A program made the translations under genes and the position numbers. DNA of 58,526 bases from an uncultured Bacteroidales bacterium (GTDB lineage Bacteria; Bacteroidota; Bacteroidia; Bacteroidales; F082), in the NCBI GenBank assembly GCA_946405575.1, contig CAMJHP010000013.1, forward strand, positions 1 to 58,526, in the 5' to 3' direction. This document shows positions 24,671 through 33,966 of the stretch, in pieces. Each line of letters begins with the position of its first letter. Position 1 is the first letter of the stretch. Below the pieces are notes generated by a model that worked only from the letters and a program-made list of their open reading frames with translations, was not told the DNA's origin and did not search any database.

Positions 24671-26020
24671 TTATCTCAATCCCGACAAATCAACCGTGTA
24701 TGTAATTGGTGGCAATGTGGCTTTTTTTAGGAAGGCGGCCATGTAAATCGGCAAGTAAATGGTTTTGTTGATTCGGCTCAAATTATTGTTGCTGAACACT
24801 ATAGCCTCCTTGATTTGGTAATCGGGATTGGCCAAGACATTAGTCAAGGCGTTGTGGCGTTGGTATTCTTTGCCCGACTTCACCTCAATGGGTACAACCT
24901 TGCCGTCCTTCTCTATGACAAAGTCCAATTCACCTTGCTTCTTGCTGTTGAAGTAATACAACTCAAAACCATGCGCATGTAATTCTTGCGCCACAACGTT
25001 CTCATATACAGAACCAAAATTTATTCCCTTGTCGTCTTTGAGAATCCGCAACTGAATGCCTTCCGCGAATTGACATGTCAAAAGTCCTACGTCGTTTTGA
25101 AACAACTTGAACAAATTGCGCGAGCGCGAGAGTTTCAGCGACACACTCGGCTCCTCAACATTATAAACAGGCAAGACCACACCAGCATCCTTAAGCCAGA
25201 TGAAACTGTTCTCGTAACGCGAGAATTTCAAATTTTCGTTCAAGTTCTTGAGGATAAACCGTTTGTTCTTGGCGTTGAGTTCCGAAGGTATCATATCGAA
25301 GATTTCCTCGATGTAGAGCTTATGGTTGCGATCATATTTGGCAATATCACGCTTGTAAAGCCGAATGATGGCCTGTTGCTCGGCAAGAACATCCTGAAAG
25401 TTGTTGGTGTCCAAATATTTCTGCACAACCGCCGGCATACCACCAACGATGAGGTAAAGCCTGAACAGTTCCATCAGTTTCGTATGGATGAAATCGGGAA
25501 CGGACTTTTTACTATCCCACGCATCCTTGACGGCCTGCATTACATCATCATTTACACCCAATGCCATAAAAAACTCCTCCAAGTCGAGCGGAAACATTTC
25601 AACGACATCCATATAACCCACTGGTTCGGAACGCAAGTCGTTGAGTTCCACGCCTAAAAGCGAGCCACTCAAGATGTATCGGTAGCTGCCTTCAGAGACC
25701 AAAAACTTGACAGCGGTGACTATGGAAGGACATTCCTGCACCTCATCAAAGAAGAACAAGGTTTTGCCTTCGATGAGCGGTCGGTCGGCAAGAGCGGAGA
25801 GCCTCAAAAGCATATCGTCGCGGTCTTTCGCTTGGGCAATAACATCCACAGCATCAGGCATCTCAATAAAGTTGATTTCGATGAAACTTTCGAAATGGGT
25901 TGCCCCGAAATGGCTGATGGAAAACGATTTCCCCGTCTGCCTCGCACCTGTAACAAGCAAAGCTTTGTTATTGTTCTTGAAAAAATCATCTAAACAGCTA
26001 TCAATCTTTCTTTTAAGCAT
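24671..26020 (-). CDS. DUF4143-type AAA ATPase with C-terminal PD-(D/E)XK-like domain
   Basis: The product is 449 aa from the ATG at 26020. The AAA domain has Walker A TGARQTGKS (24-32) and Walker B FFFDEVQE with D91 and E92, then sensor-like ILSGS. A winged-helix or lid region follows. The C-terminal part has GELDFVIEKDGKVVPIEVKSG, the D-x(n)-ExK pattern of the PD-(D/E)XK fold. This layout is the AAA_14/DUF4143 family, widespread in Bacteroidota and without a settled role. The frame stays open upstream to 26122 through three WKNGQ-encoding repeats, so a longer protein cannot be ruled out. Confidence 0.8.
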   Translation of the reverse strand: MLKRKIDSCLDDFFKNNNKALLVTGARQTGKSFSISHFGATHFESFIEINFIEMPDAVDVIAQAKDRDDMLLRLSALADRPLIEGKTLFFFDEVQECPSIVTAVKFLVSEGSYRYILSGSLLGVELNDLRSEPVGYMDVVEMFPLDLEEFFMALGVNDDVMQAVKDAWDSKKSVPDFIHTKLMELFRLYLIVGGMPAVVQKYLDTNNFQDVLAEQQAIIRLYKRDIAKYDRNHKLYIEEIFDMIPSELNAKNKRFILKNLNENLKFSRYENSFIWLKDAGVVLPVYNVEEPSVSLKLSRSRNLFKLFQNDVGLLTCQFAEGIQLRILKDDKGINFGSVYENVVAQELHAHGFELYYFNSKKQGELDFVIEKDGKVVPIEVKSGKEYQRHNALTNVLANPDYQIKEAIVFSNNNLSRINKTIYLPIYMAAFLKKATLPPITYTVDLSGLR

Positions 26021-26022
26021 AA

Positions 26023-26105
26023 TTTGTCCGTTTTTCCAATGCAAAATAACTACTTTTTGTCCGTTTTTCCAACATATTTTTGAATTATTTTGTCCGTTTT
26101 TCCAA
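26023..26105 (-). repeat. Three 17-bp direct repeats with a 33-bp period
   Basis: The 17-mer TTTGTCCGTTTTTCCAA occurs perfectly at 26023-26039, 26056-26072 and 26089-26105. The spacing is exactly 33 bp and the 16-bp spacers differ. It ends 2 bp before the DUF4143 ATPase start. In that gene's frame each copy encodes WKNGQ. Confidence 0.9.
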
Positions 26106-26166
26106 CAAAGCCTAAAAAACACTGGGCAAACTTCGTTTTCGTTTTGTCACCAAACAATATTATTCC

Positions 26167-26174
26167 TATTTTTG
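26167..26174 (+). promoter_or_regulatory. -7 promoter box for purB (TATTTTTG)
   Basis: TATTTTTG lies 63 bp upstream of the purB ATG at 26238. Confidence 0.55.
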
Positions 26175-26237
26175 CGATACATTTTGTTGTAATTGAGCAA
26201 CAACATTAAACGATTAAACATTCAACAATCAACAATA

Positions 26238-27584
26238 ATGAACCTCAATCCCTTAACCGCCATATCGCCCGTCGATGGGCGCTACCGTTCCAAGACCGTT
26301 GAGTTAGACGACTTTTTCAGTGAATTTGCCCTCATCCGCTATCGCGTGATGGTCGAAGTGGAGTATTACATCGCCTTGTGCGAACTGCCTCTGCCGCAAC
26401 TCGAGAAGTTCAACGGCGACTACGACGACCTCCGCGCCATCTATGAGGAATTCCAAACGGAAGACGCTTTGGAAATCAAGGAGATAGAAAAAGAGACCAA
26501 CCACGATGTGAAAGCCGTGGAATACTTCCTGAAACGCCGCTTCGACGAACTCGGCCTGACCGAATTCAAGGAGTTCCTGCACTTCGGCCTCACCTCGCAG
26601 GACATCAACAACACCGCCGTGCCGCTCTCGATGATGGAGGCGCACAAACTGGTGGTGAAGCCCGCCTTGGAAGACCTCGTCGACAAGCTGAAAGGCATGG
26701 CCGAGGAATGGCGCGACATCCCGATGCTGGCCAAGACCCACGGTCAGCCCGCCAGCCCGACGCATCTGGGCAAGGAGATCTATGTCTTCGTGGAGCGCCT
26801 CAACGACCAGCTGAAGATGCTCAACAGCGTGCCCTTCACGGCCAAGTTCGGCGGCGCCACAGGCAACATGAACGCCCACAAGGTGGCCTACCCCGACATC
26901 GACTGGCCCGCCTTCGCGAAGAAGTTCGTGGAGAAGAGCCTGAAACTCAAGCGCCAGCAGACCACCACGCAAATCGAGCACTACGACTACATGGCCGCCT
27001 ATTTCGATGCCCTGCGCCGCGTCAACACCATCCTGATTGACCTCTCGCGCGACATCTGGCTCTACGTCTCGATGGAATACTTCAAGCAGAAGATCAAGGC
27101 GGGCGAAGTCGGCTCGTCGGCGATGCCCCACAAGGTGAACCCCATCGACTTCGAGAACGCCGAAGGCAACCTCGGCATGGCCAACGCCATCCTCACCTTC
27201 TTGAGCACCAAGCTGCCCATCAGCCGCCTGCAGCGCGACCTCACCGACTCCACCGTCACCCGCAACATCGGCGTGCCGATTGCCCATACGCTGATTGCAC
27301 TTAAGTCGCTGATGAAAGGCTTGGACAAACTCTTGCTCAACGAGGACAAGATCCGCCAAGACCTGCAGCAGAACTATGCTGTGGTTGCTGAGGCCATCCA
27401 AACCATCCTCCGCCGCGAGCAAATCGAAGGTGCCTACGAACTGCTGAAAGGGCTTACGCGCACCAACAAGCATATCGACAAGGCTGCTATCGATGAGTTC
27501 ATCAAAGGCTTGCCGGTAAGCGAGAAGATCAAGGCGGAATTGGCGGCCATCACACCGGAGAATTACACGGGATACAATTATTGA
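26238..27584 (+). CDS. purB: Adenylosuccinate lyase
   Basis: The product is 448 aa. It acts twice in purine synthesis, releasing fumarate from SAICAR and from adenylosuccinate. The start is the ATG at 26238 (MNLNPLTAISPVDGRYRSK), where the family N-terminus begins. An in-frame ATG at 26193 gives a 15-residue leader without similarity. Signatures of the fumarase/aspartase superfamily are TSQDINNTA, KTHGQPASPT and the loop GSSAMPHKVNPIDFENAEGN with its catalytic Ser. Length matches the E. coli type. Codons are C/G-biased. Confidence 0.95.
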   Translation: MNLNPLTAISPVDGRYRSKTVELDDFFSEFALIRYRVMVEVEYYIALCELPLPQLEKFNGDYDDLRAIYEEFQTEDALEIKEIEKETNHDVKAVEYFLKRRFDELGLTEFKEFLHFGLTSQDINNTAVPLSMMEAHKLVVKPALEDLVDKLKGMAEEWRDIPMLAKTHGQPASPTHLGKEIYVFVERLNDQLKMLNSVPFTAKFGGATGNMNAHKVAYPDIDWPAFAKKFVEKSLKLKRQQTTTQIEHYDYMAAYFDALRRVNTILIDLSRDIWLYVSMEYFKQKIKAGEVGSSAMPHKVNPIDFENAEGNLGMANAILTFLSTKLPISRLQRDLTDSTVTRNIGVPIAHTLIALKSLMKGLDKLLLNEDKIRQDLQQNYAVVAEAIQTILRREQIEGAYELLKGLTRTNKHIDKAAIDEFIKGLPVSEKIKAELAAITPENYTGYNY

Positions 27585-27616
27585 GCGGAAACCGCGTTTG
27601 AGATAAGAGCAATCCA

Positions 27617-29455
27617 ATGCCTATGGCCAAGCAAAAGACTTTCTCCCGCGTCCTCACCTATGTCAAACCCTATTGGGGCAGCATCGTCCTGAATCTGGTC
27701 TTCAACCTGATGGCCATTTTCTTCTCGTTGTTTTCCTTCGCTTTGGTGGGACCGTTCCTCACCTTATTATTCAAGGAAGGCGCGGTGGAAGTCATGGCCA
27801 AGCCCGAGTTCTCTTTCACCTCCGACTACCTGATGGGGTACCTCAACTGGTTCATGAGCAGCCTCATCACTGATGGAGGCAAATACCATGCTTTAGTGTT
27901 CATGTGCCTGTTGCTGTTGGTGGCCTTCTTCTTTCGCAACCTGGGGCGATTCTTTGCCTGTTATTTTATGGCCAACGTGCGCGTGGGAGCCGTACATGAC
28001 CTGCGTCGAGATGTCTACAACAAAATCCTCATCCTCCCCCTCTCCTTCTACCACAGCCGGCAAAAGGGCGACACTTTAGCTCGCATCACGACTGACGTTC
28101 AAGAAGTTGAAGTCTCCATCCTCAACTATCTCGAAATGCTCATCAAAGACCCGCTGACCATCATCTGCTTCTTCATTTTCATGGTCACGCTTAGCCCGAA
28201 ACTAACGCTTTTCGTAATCGTTGTGTTGCCGATCGCAGGGTTGCTCATCGGCAAGGTCGGCAAGATGCTGAAGAAGGAGTCGAAGGAAGGACAGACCAAA
28301 TTGGCGGGCATCATCTCCACGGTGGAGGAAACCATTTCCGGATTGCGTATCATCAAGGCTTTCAACGCTATACGCTATTCGGATGATAAGTTCGAGGAGC
28401 AGAATGACGACTATACCAAGGTGCTGCGTGGCATCCACCGCAAGCGCGATATGAGTTCGCCAATGAGCGAGTTTTTGTCATCTGCGGTGGTTATTATGGT
28501 TTTGTGGTTCGGCGGTACACTGATTTTGGGTGGCGGCAGCAACATCAACGCAGGCGACTTCATAACTTACATCGTGGTTTTTTCGCAAATCATCTCCCCT
28601 GCCAAGTCGTTCTCGCAAGGCTATTACAATGTGCAGAAAGGCGTGGCCTCTGCGGAAAGAATCTTTGAGATTTTGGATGCCGAAGAGGTGATTACGGAGA
28701 AAGAGAATGCCATAGAAATCAAAGACTTCAAGGACAGCATCGAATACAAGGACGTGCATTTCAGCTATGGTAAGGACGAGGTGCTTAAAGGCATCAATCT
28801 GAAGATTCCAAAAGGTAAATTCGTCGCCATCGTCGGTGAGAGCGGTGGTGGCAAGTCGACCATAGCGGACCTCTTACCACGTTTCTATGAAGTTGGAGCA
28901 GGCTGTGTTTGCATCGACAGTCACGACATCCGTGACTACAAGATCAACGACCTGCGCGGTCTGATGGGCGTCGTGTCGCAGGAGACCATTCTCTTCAATG
29001 ACACTGTATTTAATAATATCGCCTTTGGCATGAAAGATATCTCTAAGGAACAGGTCATCGAAGCCGCCAAGATCGCCAACGCACATGAGTTCATTATGGA
29101 ACTGGAGCAAGGCTACGATACTCGCATCGGCGACCGTGGTATGAACCTCAGTGGCGGCCAACGCCAAAGGCTCAGCATTGCCCGTGCCGTGCTGAAGAAC
29201 CCGCCTATATTAATATTGGACGAGGCCACATCTTCCTTAGACACTGAAAGCGAGCGACTTGTACAAGATGCCCTATCCAAGGTGATGAGCCAACGTACCT
29301 CCATCGTCATCGCACATCGTCTGTCGACCATACAATACGCCAACGAAATCGTGGTGCTACAAAAAGGCCAAATCATCGAGCGCGGCAAGCATGACGACCT
29401 CATCGCCCTCGGTGGCATCTACAAGAAACTCACCGATTTGCAATCCATTGGATAA
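27617..29455 (+). CDS. ABC exporter, MsbA-like (fused permease and ATPase)
   Basis: The product is 612 aa. Six membrane helices span about residues 20-330. The nucleotide-binding domain has Walker A GESGGGKST (407-415), signature LSGGQ (511-515) and Walker B ILILDEATSS, followed by the switch His in IAHRLST. This half-transporter works as a homodimer in the inner membrane. Lipid A or phospholipid flipping (MsbA) is the nearest known role, but multidrug export is equally compatible. It starts 32 bp after purB and is followed after 3 bp by a small gene. Confidence 0.85.
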   Translation: MPMAKQKTFSRVLTYVKPYWGSIVLNLVFNLMAIFFSLFSFALVGPFLTLLFKEGAVEVMAKPEFSFTSDYLMGYLNWFMSSLITDGGKYHALVFMCLLLLVAFFFRNLGRFFACYFMANVRVGAVHDLRRDVYNKILILPLSFYHSRQKGDTLARITTDVQEVEVSILNYLEMLIKDPLTIICFFIFMVTLSPKLTLFVIVVLPIAGLLIGKVGKMLKKESKEGQTKLAGIISTVEETISGLRIIKAFNAIRYSDDKFEEQNDDYTKVLRGIHRKRDMSSPMSEFLSSAVVIMVLWFGGTLILGGGSNINAGDFITYIVVFSQIISPAKSFSQGYYNVQKGVASAERIFEILDAEEVITEKENAIEIKDFKDSIEYKDVHFSYGKDEVLKGINLKIPKGKFVAIVGESGGGKSTIADLLPRFYEVGAGCVCIDSHDIRDYKINDLRGLMGVVSQETILFNDTVFNNIAFGMKDISKEQVIEAAKIANAHEFIMELEQGYDTRIGDRGMNLSGGQRQRLSIARAVLKNPPILILDEATSSLDTESERLVQDALSKVMSQRTSIVIAHRLSTIQYANEIVVLQKGQIIERGKHDDLIALGGIYKKLTDLQSIG

Positions 29456-29458
29456 GCC

Positions 29459-29716
29459 ATGAAAAAGCGTTTTACCTTCACAACAGGCGAGCACATCGAG
29501 GCCGACCTTGAGGACTTGCAAAGCCTCTTGCACGACAACCAACAATATTACGAAAACTACGAGGATGTCTTCTGCTCACTTGAAGACGACGACTATGTGG
29601 CGCGCGGCAACGGCTTCTGCGACCGCAAATATAGCGACGACTTCATTGAAGGGCAACTGGAGAAATACGCGCAACGGGTGAAGGAAATCGAAAGATGGAT
29701 TGCGGAGTGGAGATAG
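29459..29716 (+). CDS. Small hypothetical protein
   Basis: The product is 85 aa, acidic and mostly helical by composition, starting 3 bp after the ABC exporter stop, so it is probably co-transcribed. It has a DDDYVARGNGFCDRKYSDD segment and a C-terminal amphipathic helix with WIAEW. No domain is recognised. The opposite-strand frame 29576-29956 overlaps it. Confidence 0.5.
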   Translation: MKKRFTFTTGEHIEADLEDLQSLLHDNQQYYENYEDVFCSLEDDDYVARGNGFCDRKYSDDFIEGQLEKYAQRVKEIERWIAEWR

Positions 29717-29956
29717 CAAAGAGATTAGGGTTATGCGTTTTTTGCCTTCTTCTTGGCGCCAATACTCCGCACTGAGGGCGTCAGGAATAATGCCCTTCGC
29801 ATAATTCTCCGTAAAGGTATAGCCATAGATTAGGCCTCGCATTTTTTCCGTGTCGAAATAACGCAGCTGCCCTTCAACGAATTTTTTCAGCCAATAGCTG
29901 TTGAAAGCATGCTCGTAGTCTTGGTAATTTACTTTCTTAGGGTAGTTTGTTTCCAT
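29576..29956 (-). CDS. Doubtful hypothetical protein, 3' part antisense to neighbour
   Basis: The frame is 126 aa. The first ~80 residues (from METNYPKKVNYQDYEHAF through YWRQEEGKK) look like a genuine soluble protein. The last ~46 are antisense to the gene at 29459-29716 and look like readthrough. The original stop may have been lost, or the gene may be truncated. A TATCTTTG box on the minus strand at 30074-30081 could drive it. No family recognised. Confidence 0.35.
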   Translation of the reverse strand: METNYPKKVNYQDYEHAFNSYWLKKFVEGQLRYFDTEKMRGLIYGYTFTENYAKGIIPDALSAEYWRQEEGKKRITLISLLSPLRNPSFDFLHPLRVFLQLPFNEVVAIFAVAEAVAARHIVVVFK

Positions 29957-30124
29957 ATCAGATACAATTTGAACCTTTCAAATCTTTTATGTGAAGCTTT
30001 CAAATAGATATTAGCTCCTTTTTGTGATATTTTCAACCTGAGTTGGATTTTTTTTGCTTTATCCTTAGAAAATCAAAGATAGGAATTATGTTTTTGCAGG
30101 TTCAAATCGCATTAAAAAAACCAG

Positions 30125-30132
30125 TATTTTTG
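30125..30132 (+). promoter_or_regulatory. -7 promoter box for the fakA cluster (TATTTTTG)
   Basis: TATTTTTG lies 27 bp upstream of the fakA ATG at 30160. The gap 29957-30124 is AT-rich and otherwise holds only the possible minus-strand box at 30074-30081. Confidence 0.65.
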
Positions 30133-30159
30133 CACACTTTTTTTCGGAAATCGAAAGCA

Positions 30160-31827
30160 ATGCAAAAAACCACTGAACTCGATAGCCTGACCTTCGCCAC
30201 GATGCTGCGCCAAGGCGCGGTGCAACTGGGCAGGGACAAAAAGGTCATCAACGACCTCAACGTCTTCCCTATCCCCGACGGCGACACGGGCGACAATATG
30301 CTGATGACCCTCAAGGCGGGCAGTGCTGCATTACAAACGTTGGAAACGTCATTGCGAGGAACGAAGCAATCCAGACAAGCACTCTCAGATACTGCTTCAG
30401 CCGCTTCATCAGGTATGCTGCTCGGCGCAAGGGGCAACTCCGGCGTCATCCTTTCGCGTATCTTTGCAGGCTTGGCCAAAGGCCTTCAAGGTGTTATCGA
30501 AGCCGACACGAAAGCTTTCGCCAAAGCCATGCAATCCGCTGTGGAAGAGGCTTATAAATCCGTACCAATTCCTGTTGAAGGTACTATTATCACTGTGCTG
30601 CGCGAAGGTGCGGCCAATGCAGATGCAAGTTCGGATTTGAACCATTATTTCGAGACCTTGTTGGAAGCTATGCAGACCTCTTTAGACCATACGCCCGAGC
30701 TTCTGCAAGTTTTGAAAGATGCTGGTGTGGTCGACAGCGGTGGCGCTGGACTGCTGAGCATCTTCCGTGGTATGAACGCCGCCTTGAATGGCATTGTCCC
30801 TGATGAGGAAATCGCACCCACTACGGCCTCGGCCCCCACAGTGGAACTTGACAAATTCACCGAAGACAGCACTATGGAGTTTGGCTACTGCACGGAATTC
30901 CTTCTCCGACTGATGCGCTCCAAAGTCGATTTGGACACCTTTGACGAGAAGAAAATCTTTGACTATCTGAACCGCGTTGGTGAGTCGGTGGTAGCCTTCC
31001 GCGAAGGTTCGATTGTTAAGGTGCATGTGCATACCTTCAAGCCTGGCGAGATACTCAACGAAATGCAAAAATACGGTGAGTTCCTGACCATCAAGATCGA
31101 GAACATGGCACTACAGCACCATCAATCGACCAACCAAAACAATGCTTCGTTCAAGCTTCCACCCAAGCCATACGGCATCGTGACAGTGGTCTCAGGTGAA
31201 GGTCTCATCAACGCTTTCCACGAAATCGGGGCCGATGAGGTGATTGCGGGCGGTCAGACGATGAACCCAGCGACGCAGGACTTTCTGGATGCCTTTGCGA
31301 ATATCAATGCGCAACACATCCTCGTCTTCCCCAACAACAAGAACATCAAGATGGCTGCCGACCAAGCTGCAGAACTTTATAAAGACGCTGACATCCACGT
31401 GCTTCCGTCGACCACTATCGGCGAAGGCTATTATGGCATCGGTTCCATCGACCGCGACAACACCAATGTGGACGAGGTCATCACGAGTGTTACGGAAACT
31501 ATGCAATCCGTGGTGACGGGTATGGTCTCCACAGCCATCCGCGATGCCGAAGGCGAGCAAGTGAGCGTCCATACGGGTGATTATGTGGGCTACTGCGGCA
31601 AGCAAATCCTTTCCGACAGCCTCGACCGCGAAACGGCAACCAAAGCCTTGGTTGAACGTCTTGGAGCGGCTTCGCGAGATGTGATGTTGGTATTTTATGG
31701 CGAGAATGTCCCTTCAGAAGAAGCGGAACAACTCATTGCCGACCTACAAACCCAATATAAGAACCTTGAAATTATGTTGAACAACGGCGCACAGCCGGTT
31801 TATGATTATATAATTGTTTGTGTATGA
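30160..31827 (+). CDS. fakA: Fatty acid kinase catalytic subunit FakA-like (DAK2 domain)
   Basis: The product is 555 aa from the ATG at 30160. An upstream in-frame extension to 30043 spans the promoter. PIPDGDTGDN (37-46) is the metal/ATP-binding signature of the dihydroxyacetone-kinase-like domain, and GARGNSGVILSR (89-100) is the second conserved loop. A central domain and a C-terminal DegV-like half follow. FakA phosphorylates free fatty acid bound to a FakB (DegV) protein; a DegV gene is the next gene downstream. Residues ~63-72 (TSLRGTKQSR) come from an intergenic-type repeat inserted in frame within a variable loop. Kinase activity on fatty acids is inferred from the pairing with degV and plsX. 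Confidence 0.82.
   Translation: MQKTTELDSLTFATMLRQGAVQLGRDKKVINDLNVFPIPDGDTGDNMLMTLKAGSAALQTLETSLRGTKQSRQALSDTASAASSGMLLGARGNSGVILSRIFAGLAKGLQGVIEADTKAFAKAMQSAVEEAYKSVPIPVEGTIITVLREGAANADASSDLNHYFETLLEAMQTSLDHTPELLQVLKDAGVVDSGGAGLLSIFRGMNAALNGIVPDEEIAPTTASAPTVELDKFTEDSTMEFGYCTEFLLRLMRSKVDLDTFDEKKIFDYLNRVGESVVAFREGSIVKVHVHTFKPGEILNEMQKYGEFLTIKIENMALQHHQSTNQNNASFKLPPKPYGIVTVVSGEGLINAFHEIGADEVIAGGQTMNPATQDFLDAFANINAQHILVFPNNKNIKMAADQAAELYKDADIHVLPSTTIGEGYYGIGSIDRDNTNVDEVITSVTETMQSVVTGMVSTAIRDAEGEQVSVHTGDYVGYCGKQILSDSLDRETATKALVERLGAASRDVMLVFYGENVPSEEAEQLIADLQTQYKNLEIMLNNGAQPVYDYIIVCV
30348..30374. repeat. CATTGCGAGGAACGAAGCAAT repeat inside fakA
   Basis: CATTGCGAGGAACGAAGCAAT lies at 30350-30370, within the sequence encoding SLRGTKQSR. 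It is the same word as the intergenic copy near 13760-13799. It keeps the fakA frame open. Confidence 0.75.
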
Positions 31828-31848
31828 ATGAATTTTCGACAATGACTT

Positions 31849-31915
31849 GTGACAATGACTATGACCGCTCCAACGTAAGTGAAAGCTGTCATTGTCACAG
31901 TCACTGGTCATAGTC
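31849..31915. repeat. GACTATGACC-family hairpin, copy 1
   Basis: GACTATGACC (31857-31866) pairs perfectly with GGTCATAGTC (31906-31915). GTGACAATGAC (31849-31859) pairs perfectly with GTCATTGTCAC (31888-31898). The two pairings cross. It lies between fakA and degV. Confidence 0.75.
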
Positions 31916-31937
31916 CAACCACAAAACACCGCATACC

Positions 31938-32807
31938 ATGTTGACATTTTTTTCCGACACCGATTGCGACATCACTCCCAAGGAGTGTGCCGAGTATGGC
32001 ATCAAACTCATCAGTATGCCTTATACTGTAGATAATCAAGTGATTTACCCCTATATTGACTTCGAGGAATTCGACTTCCACAAGTTCTACGACATGCTCC
32101 GCGCAGGCACCATGCCGACCACTAGTGCTATGAGCGAAGAGGCTTACATCCAATACTTCGAGCCTGAGTTTGCTGCTGGCAACGACATCCTCTACGTGCA
32201 TTTCTCATCGGGTACCTCCAACACCTTCACCATTATGAGGCAGGCTTTGGAAAAACTGAAGCAAAAATACCCCGAACGCAAGTTCTATGAAATTGACACA
32301 CTGGGCATTACTGCGTTATCATACAATGTGGTACTCGAAGCCGCCGAATTGTACAAAGCGGGAAAGACCGCTGAGGAAATCGTGGAATGGGCCAAGGTAG
32401 AAGTGCCCAAGTTCCCGATGTATTTCTTCGCTGACGACCTGAATTTCTTCCGTCGCAGCGGTCGCGTGAGTGGCTTGGCGGCTACGATGGGCGGCTTCAT
32501 CGGCATCCGTCCAATCATCTACTTGGACAACGAAGGGAAGATGATTTCTATCGGCAAAGAAACGGGCCGAGCCAAAGCCATCGCCCGCTTGGTGAAATAT
32601 GTTGAAGAACTCGGTGAAGACGTGAAAGCCCACCGCGTGGTCATCGGTCACTCAGATGCCCTCGACATCGTCGCTGAGGCCGAACGCCAATTGAAGGAGA
32701 AGTTGGGCGACGACCTGAACGTCATCATCACTCCCGTCAACCCGACCATCGGCAGCCATTGCGGTCCCAATGCCATTGGCATCTGCTTCCATGCCAAGCA
32801 TAGGTGA
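31938..32807 (+). CDS. DegV family fatty-acid-binding protein (FakB-like)
   Basis: The product is 289 aa. It starts with the DegV pattern FFSDTDCDITPKE. VHFSSGTSNTF in the middle carries the Ser/Thr residues that bind the fatty-acid carboxylate, and VNPTIGSHCGPNAIGI is the conserved C-terminal signature. FakB proteins present the fatty acid to FakA for phosphorylation and hand acyl-phosphate to PlsX or a glycerol-phosphate acyltransferase. The position directly after fakA and two genes before plsX supports this role. Chain preference cannot be told. Confidence 0.88.
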   Translation: MLTFFSDTDCDITPKECAEYGIKLISMPYTVDNQVIYPYIDFEEFDFHKFYDMLRAGTMPTTSAMSEEAYIQYFEPEFAAGNDILYVHFSSGTSNTFTIMRQALEKLKQKYPERKFYEIDTLGITALSYNVVLEAAELYKAGKTAEEIVEWAKVEVPKFPMYFFADDLNFFRRSGRVSGLAATMGGFIGIRPIIYLDNEGKMISIGKETGRAKAIARLVKYVEELGEDVKAHRVVIGHSDALDIVAEAERQLKEKLGDDLNVIITPVNPTIGSHCGPNAIGICFHAKHR

Positions 32808-32847
32808 TTTTTAGATTCAAAATTCAAAAATTTAAAGATTCTTTTCG

Positions 32848-33966
32848 GTGATAACTATAACTAAAGTAGCGACAAAAAAACAACAGAAGGAATTCCTTGA
32901 CTTTCCTTTGAAGCTCTACAAGGGCAATCCCTACTTCACGCCACCTTTGTATATGGACGAGAAGAAAATCTTCCGCAAGGACTTCGTTTACAACGATATG
33001 TGCGAAGCCGTCTATTTCAATGCCTATAAAGACGGTAAGATGGCGGGACGCATCTCGGGCATCATCCAACGTGCTGCCAACGAGAAAACGGACAAGAAAC
33101 AAGTGCGTTTCACCCGTTTCGATGTCATCGATGACGAAGAAGTGGCAAAAGAACTCTTCAAAACTTTGGAAAAATGGGCCATTCAAAAAGGTATGAACGA
33201 AATGGTCGGCCCTTTGAGTTTTTCCGACTTGGAACGCGAAGGTCTTTTGGTTGACGGCTTCGATTATCCCGCTACCTTCGAGGAAACCTACAATTTTCCT
33301 TATTATCAGACCTTTATCGAAAACTACGGTTACCAAAAAGACGTCGATTGGACAGGGAGTCGCATTCGCATTCCCAAAGACTATGACGGCGAAGTCGACA
33401 AGTTGGCCGCTTTCGTGATGAAACGCTATAACCTGCATCTCGGCACAGCACGCAACACCAACGACTTCCTGAAGAAATACGCCGACGGTATCTTCGAGTT
33501 ACTCGATAAATCCTACGAACTGCTCTACGGCACCGTGCCTTTCACCGAGGGTATGAAAAAGATGATGATTGACAACTTCCGTCTGGTCATCGACGTGAAA
33601 AACGTGGCTGTCATCCTCGACGAAAACGAGAAGATGATTTGCTTCGGACTGGCTTTCCCGGCCATCGCTGATGCCGTGCGGCCTTCGGGTGGCCGACTGA
33701 CACCTGCCGCCTTGGTTCGCCTGCTCAAAGCCTTGAAAAAGCCCAATATCATTGACCTCTGCCTCATCGGTGTCGACCCCGAGTGGCTCAATCGAGGCGT
33801 GAGTATCATCGTCTCTGCGGGTTTGATGAATATGCTGAAGGATGTCGACTATGCCGAGACCAATATGAACCTAGAAGATAATTACGCGATTCAGAACCAA
33901 TGGAAACGCTTTGACGAACAAAAGATTAAGCGTCACCGTTGCTATATCAAACAAATAGGTAAGTAA
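32848..33966 (+). CDS. YghO-like GNAT-fold acyltransferase, paralogue 1
   Basis: The product is 372 aa, starting at a GTG at 32848 (MITITKVATKKQQKEF). It begins with a conserved FPLKLYKGNPYF segment and has a GNAT core in the first half (VYFNAYKDGKMAGRISGII; MVGPLSFSDLEREGLLVDGF). A second GNAT-like part lies in the last third (IIDLCLIGVDPEWLNRGVS). The layout is that of the YghO-type family, whose acyl donor and acceptor are not established. It shares NFPYY, DVDWT and the whole domain order with the gene at 36002-37117. Lying between degV and plsX suggests acyl transfer. Confidence 0.65.
   Translation: MITITKVATKKQQKEFLDFPLKLYKGNPYFTPPLYMDEKKIFRKDFVYNDMCEAVYFNAYKDGKMAGRISGIIQRAANEKTDKKQVRFTRFDVIDDEEVAKELFKTLEKWAIQKGMNEMVGPLSFSDLEREGLLVDGFDYPATFEETYNFPYYQTFIENYGYQKDVDWTGSRIRIPKDYDGEVDKLAAFVMKRYNLHLGTARNTNDFLKKYADGIFELLDKSYELLYGTVPFTEGMKKMMIDNFRLVIDVKNVAVILDENEKMICFGLAFPAIADAVRPSGGRLTPAALVRLLKALKKPNIIDLCLIGVDPEWLNRGVSIIVSAGLMNMLKDVDYAETNMNLEDNYAIQNQWKRFDEQKIKRHRCYIKQIGK

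Noticed and set aside
26304..27617. Long minus-strand open frame antisense to purB
   Set aside because: Same cause; purB has a clear family match across its full length.
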